Shown: one piece after another, positions 56,886 through 64,000 of the stretch | How the letters are laid out: the number at the start of each line of letters is the position of its first letter | Numbering within the stretch: the first letter of the stretch is position 1 | Assembly: GCA_003116995.1 (NCBI GenBank) | Contig: BDSL01000142.1 | Location: forward strand, 62,001 to 126,000 | DNA length: 64,000 nucleotides | Direction: 5' to 3' | Origin: Yamagishiella unicocca | Lineage: Eukaryota > Chlorophyta > Chlorophyceae > Chlamydomonadales > Volvocaceae | Translations under genes and position numbers: made by a program | Notes under the pieces: generated by a model | Databases searched by the model: none | Seen by the model: only the letters and a program-made list of their open reading frames with translations | What the model was told of the DNA's origin: nothing

Positions 56886-59111
56886 ATGGACGAGGCAGAC
56901 GGGCAGGCGGTGCACGCCTCGCGCATCTGGTTGCCGGATATTGTGGAACACATTTCTGGGTTCATCTCCCCAAACGAAATCGCATGCACCTTACGCTTGG
57001 TTAACAAGGCCGCGGCAGCACAGTTCAAGAAGCACATCACCGTCCGGCTTCATCAACCCTCCCCTCCCAACGAGTTCCAGCGCCGATGGGGCGCGCCGGG
57101 TGCCATGAGGTCGTTAACGATCCAGCAGCGGCTTCAGCTGTTGTGCCTGACCGCAGCCAGCGGCAGCCTCGCCAACCTGGAGGTGGCTGTGGCGAACGCT
57201 GGGTGCGTTCCAAGCGGTGGTGTCCTCGAGGCCGCTGCCGCCGCAGGGCAGCTGCAGTCATGCCAGTGGCTCCGGCAGCGGGGCTGCCCCTGGGGCAATG
57301 CACTCGCGGCAGCAGCGGGGGAGGGACACCAGGCGGTATGCGAGTGGCTGGTGTCCAATGGATGCCCCTGGACCGAGGCTCCTGGGATCAGAACGGAGGG
57401 TGATGATAATCCTGTGTACGCTGCTGCCGCGCGCGGCGGCCATCTGGGCCTACTGGAGTGGCTGCTGCAGCAGTTTCCTGGCAAGATCGATGACCTGGAC
57501 ACGAGTAGTCTGCTGGCAGCGGCAGCTGAGGGATTCGATCTGGCGACGCTTCAGCGGCTGCATTGCGAGTGGCTTCATGCTGAGCAGGACGGCGGCAGCG
57601 ATATACATCAGGATCAGCAGCCGCAGCCGCAATTGGACCAGAGGCAGCAGGCGAGGATCTTGGCGGCAGCCGCCGGCAGCCCCATAGCCGACTGGCAGGC
57701 CAAGGTGGAGTGGCTCGTCGGTCTGGGCTACCACCTGCTGGACGCTGCCGCCTGCTGCAGGGAGGCAGCTGGCCGCACGGACGCTGTGGACCGCCTGGTA
57801 TGGCTGCGGCAGCGAGGCTGCCTAATTGATGAGGAAGTTTTCACGGCTGTCGCGCATTACGGCAATGTGAGCGCCCTGCCGTACCTGCTGTCGGAGGGCT
57901 TCCGGCCCGATTGGAAGGCAGCATGCGCAGCTGCTAAGGAAGGCCACCTGGCCGTCCTGCAAGCGCTCCACGCGCACGGCTGCCCCATGGCGCCAGGGAG
58001 GGCCATTCGGGACGCGGTGCGCGGGGGCCATCTGGCGGTGGTGGCTTGGCTGGTGGAAACGCTGGGCATCGAGGAGGGGCTGGAGTACGACTTGCTGCGC
58101 GAGGCGGGCCAGTCGGGCAGCGTGGAGCTGCTGTCCTGGCTGCACGAGCGCGGGTGCGCCTGGGAAGACAAGACCTTTGTGGGCGCCGCGGAGGGCGGCA
58201 GCGAGGCGGCGCTGGAGTGGCTGGTGGAGCACGGCTGTCCCATGACGGTAGGTGGGTCGAAAACTGGGAACTGGTGCTTCTCTGGGTGGTGCTGGCCGTG
58301 GCGTGCGAGCATTGAACAGAGAGCGTGAGCGATGTTGGGATTTGAGGGGCGCGCACGTCCGTTGTAAGGCCCGAAGCGCTTTGGCTGGCTAAGGGTGCCG
58401 CAGCTGCCTTGTTACCGATCGATTAGCAGTGTGAGGCAGGACTTCAACAGCTGTGGGCCTAAAGGGTTCAGCACTTCAACAGCTGTGGGCCTATAGGGTT
58501 CACTGCTCCTAAGCAGGATGCCGGAGAGTAGCTTAGCTTGCAGATGGAGAGGACTTGCAAATCGAGAGGAAAGTGTGGACCGAACGGGGACGCGAGCGGG
58601 CCGGGATCGCCTTGATCACTGATCGGCGGTTAAAGGGTTAGTTGTAACGATTCCTCTTCTGCACCGCCCGGACGCCGCTCCACAGGCCTACGCCCAACCC
58701 TACTACTACGCGGCCCGCAACGGCGACCTGGCTTCACTCCGCTGCCTGCGGCGGCTGGGCTACCCCTGGAGCTCCACTGGGGACACCTTCGCGCGCTGCG
58801 TGCAGCAGTGCTGCCCCCTGCCCGTGCTGCGCTGGCTGGCGCAGGCGGGCTGCCCGGTGGACTGGCGGGCGGCGCTGCGGTCCATAAGCTCTTGGGCGGA
58901 GCGCGACCGAGTAGAGGCGCACGCCTGGATGGCGGACGCGTCGGAGACGAAGAGGCAACACCGGCAGTTGCAAGGCAGGGAATGTGTCCAACGGCGCAGG
59001 GCAGCACGCGTCGCTCTTACGGGCAGCTGTAGCGCAGCGGCGCATTTAGTCGAAGCGGCCCTCCCAGCGATGGAGCTCGTTCAGCGCCAGGGCTCGCGAC
59101 AGCGGCAGTAG
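56886..59111 (+). CDS. F-box-like, ankyrin-type repeat protein, two exons
   Basis: Exons 56886-58247 and 58686-59111 join in phase 0 (GTAGGT donor, CACAG acceptor), giving about 595 residues. Residues 15-50 or so (WLPDIVEHISGFISP, then CTLRLVNKAAAAQF) look like an F-box, which would dock on Skp1 of an SCF ubiquitin ligase. The rest is a run of degenerate ankyrin-type units with the cores GHLAVLQALHAHGCPM, GHLAVVAWLVETLG and SVELLSWLHERGCAWE. This W-L-x-x-x-G-C-P/A-W style is typical of large volvocine and protist families. I chose the ATG at 56886; the open frame upstream lacks another ATG. In contrast to the array at the left of the window, all but the last repeats lie in one exon. The final 60 residues are not repeat-like. 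Substrates are unknown. Confidence 0.75.
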
Positions 59112-59376
59112 CTGGCCGGCGTGGAGGGGGCCACGGTGAAGTGCGCTGCAGCCGAGCTTTTGAGAGCCGAACAACTGATGGGTGTTCTAAAAAAGACCGT
59201 TTGCGCGACTGGGGGGAAAGAGGGTTGGAGCAGCGTAGCGGGCGATTGCGGCTAGAGCTGGCAGTGCCGTCAGCAGGGGTGGTCACTGCAGGGGTGGTCA
59301 CTGCAGGGCCTTCAGGGGGATACGCTTCATTTGGGGGCTGCTGCTGCTGCGGTCAGGCCTGGCTCCGAGACGACGG

Positions 59377-59381
59377 TGTAA
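59377..59381 (+). promoter_or_regulatory. Candidate poly(A) signal TGTAA
   Basis: The green-algal poly(A) word TGTAA lies 265 bp after the stop of the F-box-like gene, a plausible 3' UTR length. Confidence 0.4.
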
Positions 59382-60498
59382 GTGCCGTTGACCACGAAGG
59401 GGAGAGCCTTGCACGAAGCTGGGAAAGGGACGCGATGCGATGGGATGGGTGCCGGATAGGTGGGTTGGAGTCAGGCGTAGGCATAGCATCGGGGGCGGAG
59501 GACCGGAGGGGTGCGTGGGCGGGTGTGCGAGGTCCTGGCAGGGTTGGGCTGGGCTGGGGCAGTCACCGAATTCACGATCGAGGCGGTGGTTGTCATACTG
59601 GGGGGGCACCGCTGCTGACCGGGGAGCGGTGAGGCGGCTGAGGCAGCAGCGGAGGATGAGGAGCAATGGCGAAGCTCGGTGCCTGCGGGTTTGGGTTGAG
59701 AGCAGGCGGCGAACTGGCAGAATTAAGGGCCCACAAAGGCCCCAATACCAATAGGGTTTGTAGGATTTGCGCCAAATGTTTTATCGATCGACATTAATTG
59801 TGCGCCACCTGGTGTTTGGACGAGCACCACCGCCGCACTAGGAAAGCTCCAGGGCTTTATAGCTCTCGGTGCTGCACAAATGGATGATCCTACGAGTGGG
59901 TCACTTACGCTCGAGCCGTGCATGTATTGGCGACTCTTCCCACCTTACTTTGGACACATTTGGGTGCCAACTAGGAACCTTTGCAGCTCCCACCTTGGCA
60001 AGGGCCTCCGAGGACGATAGGTGATTACATGTGAATGACCCTCTTCTTGCAATACTTCCAAATCCTTTTATTAACAAATAACAAAGATCAAGTAGCACAC
60101 ACAAACGTCACGCTTCGCCCTGAGGGTGATGGGGCCGCACAGCCGCAGACGCCGGGGAGGAAGATCAGTTGATTGTACGACAACGTCCGTACAAGTCGGG
60201 AGGCCCATAAACGAGTACTGAACCAGGCCTCGGCTGTACGGCACAATGCGCGCCCGGAAGCACCTTGCAAGCTAGAGCCCTTCCGGGCAGGTAGCTACCT
60301 AGCAAGCTCCAGGGTGTGTGTGTAAAAACCGTAAAAAGCTCCAGGGGGGGGCTCCCCTGGTCGGCATGCGAATAGCTTCCTTTGCAGCGCCCGACGTGCT
60401 GCACGACGTTCTCGCCACCTGACGTGCTGCACGACGTTCTCGCCACCTGACGCCGAGCGCGTGTAACCCTGACTGCGCAAGGACCATCGCGGAACCCT

Positions 60499-60635
60499 AC
60501 TGCACCAGTTACTGCACCAGTTACTGCACCAGTTACTGCACCAGTTACTGTACCAGTTACTGTACCAGTTACTGTACCAGTTACTGTACCAGTTACTGTA
60601 CCAGTTACTGTACCAGTTACTGTACCAGTTACTGC
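60499..60635. repeat. 12-bp minisatellite, about 11 copies
   Basis: CTGCACCAGTTA / CTGTACCAGTTA units. The first four are of the C type and the rest mostly of the T type, with a C-type unit at the end. Confidence 0.9.
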
Positions 60636-60817
60636 AGCCAGTTTTCGCCCAACGGCCGCAGAGCCGCCACCATGGCCCTCACCACCCCGCCTCCACCCCG
60701 CTGTCCCTTTCGGCCTCGTCCCACATCCTACTCGCCCGCCCTAGCTTCCTTCAAAACTCCTTTCCTTATAACGGCTGCCTGCCACTACGCCCGTCAGCGA
60801 CGCCGTCACTCCGCGCC

Positions 60818-63800
60818 TCACGCCCTCCCCGCCGCCGCCACACCCCCTGCCGCCTCCTCAACCTCCATGCGCCTGGCCGCGTGCGCGTCCAGGAAGAGCT
60901 GCCTCGCCGCCTCCCTCAGCTCCAGGGGAAGCCACCCTGCCGCCTGAGCCCGCTCCAGCCGCTCAACCAGCGATGACTGGGGTCGAGGGGTGAGGGCGGT
61001 GGTTGGGGTTGGTTGGGGGTGGTGGATGACTGGGGGAGAGGGGGTGCTTGGTGGTGGTGGGGGGTGGTGGAGGACTGGTGGAGAGGGGTGAGGGTGTAAA
61101 GGGTTGGGGGTGGTGGATGACTGGGGGAGAGGGGTGAGGTTGTAAGGGGTTGGGAATGGTGCGGGAAATACCAATTAATTCAAAAACATGGCCGCAGCTA
61201 GCAGCTAGCAGCTAGCAGCTAGCAGCTAGCGGTGCCCATGCATGGTGCGCCGTGCCAGGGGGGAGATGGGGCGAGGCAGGGGGAGATGGGGCTGCAAACA
61301 AAGGGACCGGTTACTCGCCAGGGGGAGATGGGGCGAGGCAGGGGGGGATGCGTACGTGTGGTGTCATGGACGCAGCTGCCAGCGCCTCACCCCCACCAGC
61401 CCCTCACCCCCACCAGCCCCTCACCCCCACCAGCCCCTCACCCCCACCAGCCCCTCACCCCCACCAGCCCCTCACCCCCACCAGCCCCTCACCCCCACCA
61501 GCGCCTCACCCCCACCAGCCCCTCACCCCCACCAGCGCCTCACCCCCACCAGCCCCTCACCCCCACCAGCCTCACCCCCACCAGCCCTCACCCCCACCAG
61601 CCCCTCACCCCACCAGCCCCTCACCCCCACCAGCCCCTCACCCCCACCAGCCCCTCACCCCCACCAGCCCCTCACCCCCACCAGCCCCTCACCCCCACCA
61701 GCCCCTCACCCCCACCAGCCCCTCACCCCCACCAGCCCCTCACCCCCACCAGCCCCTCACCCCCACCAGCTCGGGCCCCCGCAGAGAGAGCCACCGCCGT
61801 CAACCCATCCCAAACCACTCCATCCGCACCATGAGCAGGGCCTCCCTGGTGCTCCGAAACCGCAGCAGCTGCTGCGCCGCCAGCAGGAACTCCCGGAGCA
61901 CGGCTGCGGGGCAGCAACGGGGTTTCAGGGTTTTATAGATTTAGGGTTTTGAGGAGCGCATCACCGGACGCACTGGGGCCGCCCCACCTGATGCTCTGCT
62001 GCATCCTCTCCCCCGCACCTCCGCCCCACCTGATGCTCTGCTGCATCCTCTCCCCCGCACCTCCGCCCCACCTGATGCTCTGCTGCATCCTCTCCCCCGC
62101 ACCTCCGCCCCACCTGATGCTCTGCTGCATCCTCTCCCCCGCACCTCCGCCCCACCTGATGCTCTGCTGCATCCTCTCCCCCGCACCTCCGCCCCACCTG
62201 ATGCTCTGCTGCATCCTCTCCCCCGCACCTCCGCCCCACCTGATGCTCTGCTGCATCCTCTCCCCCGCACCTCTGACCCAGCCGCCGCAACACGGCCTGC
62301 GGTCCCCCTGCCCGAGGACACCTGCTTCGATGCAACCCCTGGTGCGTGCGCCCACTTAGCTCGTCCACTCACGCTCCTCGGATCTCTGGTTGAAGGTCGC
62401 CAGTACGAGCCCCACTCCCTCCTCCTCCTCGAAGCGGGCGGCGAGGTACTCGGACACGATCACGGACTGGACCCGGCGCAGCGTGAGCGCAACGGTCTCG
62501 GGGCGCTCGGCCTGCGGGCGGTTTGCCGTGTGTAACTGAAAACTGAAGCGCCGTACTAAGAATGAACTGCTGGTGTTCTAAGGGCAGAGTCGAATGGTCG
62601 AGTGTAGCGTCGAGGGGGGGATAAAACCCGGGGGGGGGCGAGGGGTTGCGAGGACGGACGGGATGGGAGAGGGGGTTCGTGACGGGTCAAAGGGGAGGAG
62701 GGCGGTGTGACGGAAGAGAATACCGTTCGCCGAACTCGGCATGGGGGGGTGGCCGAGGCAAGCCCGGCCAAAGCTACCGATTGTAACGCCGACATTGCGC
62801 AGCACCATCAACACCAGCGGTACCCGCACCCAGCAACGCAGGTCAGTACACGGCGCCAACGCCGCCCCCACCTCCCTGGGGTCCTCGCTTCCTTTCGTCT
62901 CGCCGTAGCCGATATAGCTTAGCCGCCAAAGGTCATATTACGACCTTCGGCTTTCGTATCCCCAACCCAGTTCTCCCGCATGCATCTCAAAACTTCTGTT
63001 TTAAACGATTTTTTTCGGACATCCACGGGTTTCCCTCGAGCCCCCACCTCCCTGGACTATTTCGCGTCCGGGGACCGCGCCCGCCTCCAGCTGAAGCTAG
63101 AGGAATACAGCGAGCAAGCAAGCAACCAACGAGGACGCCCACCCTTTGGCGGGCTTTAACTAACCAACTAACCGACCCACCAACGTACCTCCAGGCCTCG
63201 CACACACAACGACAGCATCAGGCTGTGGCTCATCATGTGTACTGCGGGGGGGGGGTGGTTGAGGGTGGTTGAGGGTGGTTGAGGGTGGTTGAGGGTGGTT
63301 GAGGGTGGTTGGGACATCGGGCGGTCCGTCAGTTCCGTTCGCCTGGTAATGGGTGCCGTGTGGCGGCCCGGAGGTGCAAGGTGGGGGCTCCCGCAGCGAC
63401 CGCTCGTCGCACTGCGCTGCACTGCCCGCCACCGGGCCACAGCGGCCTACCGGCCACCCTCGGCCTAGAGGGTACGAGGCCACCCTACGTCCCAGCCCCA
63501 GGTGTTCCCTCACAGCCCCTCGCACCGCCAGCAGCCGTACCCACCCCGGAGCCAAGCATGGGCCTTACGTGGGACAGGGCGCCTGCTCCCGACTCCCCCC
63601 CCACACACCTCAATCTTGTCGTTTTTCGTGTCACCGGTTTCACACCACCCACCCCTTCATGTCCTTCTCTGCCTTCCCCCTCAGTGTCCGAACTGTTCAG
63701 TGCCGACCTACGGGTTTCCCCTCACACCCCCCAGCATGCATACCCAAACGTGTGTACCAGACGTTTCCTTCTCGGTCTTCCCTTACTGCTCAGCGCCGAC

Positions 63801-64000
63801 CTCCGGGTTTCCTCTCACGGCCCAGAGGCCCTGTGCGCCTTAATGTCCGTACTCGTAGCACAGTAGTAGTCGCCGTTGCTTTCCCGTGACTTTACTTCCA
63901 CGCCCACTCATCGCCGTACATGCATACCCGCGGCCCTACCCCACCGCCAAACACACTGCTCAACCACGCCTCGATCGCCCCCAGCTCCAGCCGTTTCCTG
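60818..64000 (-). CDS. 3' part of an unrecognised multi-exon gene, running off the window end
   Basis: Supported exons: about 63945-64000 (KRLELGAIEAWLSSVFGG before a GTAGGG donor, continuing beyond the window), 62373-62511 (RPETVALTLRRVQSVIVSEY, LAARFEEEEGVGLVLATF), a short one ending near 62259 (GPQAVLRRLGQRC, GGEDAAEHQ), one starting at 61903 (AVLREFLLAAQQLLRFRSTR, EALLMVRMEWF) and the last, 60818-60976 (SSLVERLERAQAAGWLPLEL, REAARQLFLDAHAARRMEVE), with stop at 60818-60820. All are helical, Leu/Ala/Arg-rich and non-repetitive, unlike the minisatellite frames around them. I do not recognise the family. The phases between the three middle exons are not fully reconciled and some exons between 62511 and 63945 may be missing. 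Confidence 0.5.
61384..61770. repeat. 17-bp minisatellite, about 22 copies
   Basis: CCCCTCACCCCCACCAG is repeated with a few shorter variants. All three plus-strand frames stay open for about 200 codons as Pro/His/Thr-rich peptide, which is a repeat artefact. On the minus strand it lies in an intron between the exon at about 61840-61903 and the last exon. Confidence 0.9.
61980..62275. repeat. 42-bp minisatellite, seven copies, containing 5' splice-site copies
   Basis: The unit is CCACCTGATGCTCTGCTGCA plus TCCTCTCCCCCGCACCTCCGCC. Read on the minus strand, each unit carries ...GAGCATCAG|GTGGGG, so the end of an exon and its donor have been copied seven times. Confidence 0.85.
62877..63046. repeat. 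Dispersed intronic element, copy 2 (about 170 bp)
   Basis: Same element as 29734-29899, same orientation, with scattered substitutions (GGGGTCCTCGCTTCCTTTCG through CCACGGGTTTCCCTCGA). Confidence 0.65.
63253..63312. repeat. 10-bp minisatellite, about six copies
   Basis: GGTTGAGGGT units following a poly-G run, in an intron-like region of the minus-strand gene. Confidence 0.85.

Larger units (their letters stand above)
59112..60817. other. Intergenic region between converging genes
   Basis: It holds the 3' UTR of the F-box-like gene at its left and the 3' UTR of the minus-strand gene at its right. There is a twofold 28-bp repeat at about 60392-60448 (GACGTGCTGCACGACGTTCT followed by CGCCACCT) and a 12-bp minisatellite. 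No gene was recognised between. Confidence 0.4.

Noticed and set aside
61232..61952. Three overlapping Pro/His-rich frames of 200-236 codons
   Set aside because: They come from a 17-bp minisatellite that is open in all three frames.
61933..62372. Four overlapping frames of about 140 codons
   Set aside because: They are products of the 42-bp minisatellite; only the short segment around GGEDAAEHQ is a plausible exon end.
1..64000. CRISPR arrays, bacterial operons or ribosome-binding sites
   Set aside because: The tandem repeats have no regular unique spacers, and gene structure is eukaryotic.

Overview
The window looks like nuclear DNA of a volvocine (Chlamydomonas/Volvox-like) green alga. 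Genes are split into many short exons with GT(G/A)-type donors. Introns are full of GC-rich minisatellites, TGTAA poly(A)-type signals occur, an intron carries a CCCTAAAA telomere-type motif, and one gene is a chloroplast-type ABC1 kinase with an apparent transit peptide. There is no bacterial gene organisation; most open frames longer than 60 codons are shadows or lie in minisatellites. All gene models below were assembled by eye from splice sites, reading-frame phase and family resemblance.

Positions 1-25,127 (minus strand) hold one very long split gene. Five 5' exons encode a helical N-terminal region resembling the MLKL/HeLo four-helix bundle, followed by a U-box split over two exons. Then come 20 separate exons, each encoding one ankyrin repeat, nearly all exactly 33 codons and phase 0-0. 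The array has grown by duplication of exon plus flanking intron, and has been invaded by two SINEs with target-site duplications, a 5'-truncated LINE and a TIR element. Positions 25,128-29,015 are intergenic with no confident gene.

Positions 29,016-39,408 (minus) are a complete 16-exon ABC1K (ADCK/UbiB-family) kinase gene, about 861 residues, with one GC-AG intron. Between it and the next, divergently oriented gene lies a 15-copy, 178-bp satellite (40,935-43,604). Positions 44,375-52,126 (plus) are a complete 9-exon WDR75/Utp17-like gene of the U3 small-subunit processome, about 891 residues.

Positions 52,127-56,885 hold minisatellites and a decayed Ty3/gypsy reverse-transcriptase remnant. 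Positions 56,886-59,111 (plus) are a two-exon gene for an F-box-like, ankyrin-type repeat protein. From about 60,818 to the window end (minus) lies the 3' part of an unrecognised multi-exon gene whose introns carry large minisatellites, two of which have copied or approach splice sites. The genes appear functionally unrelated: predicted ubiquitin ligase, plastid kinase, ribosome biogenesis, predicted SCF-type adaptor and one unknown.
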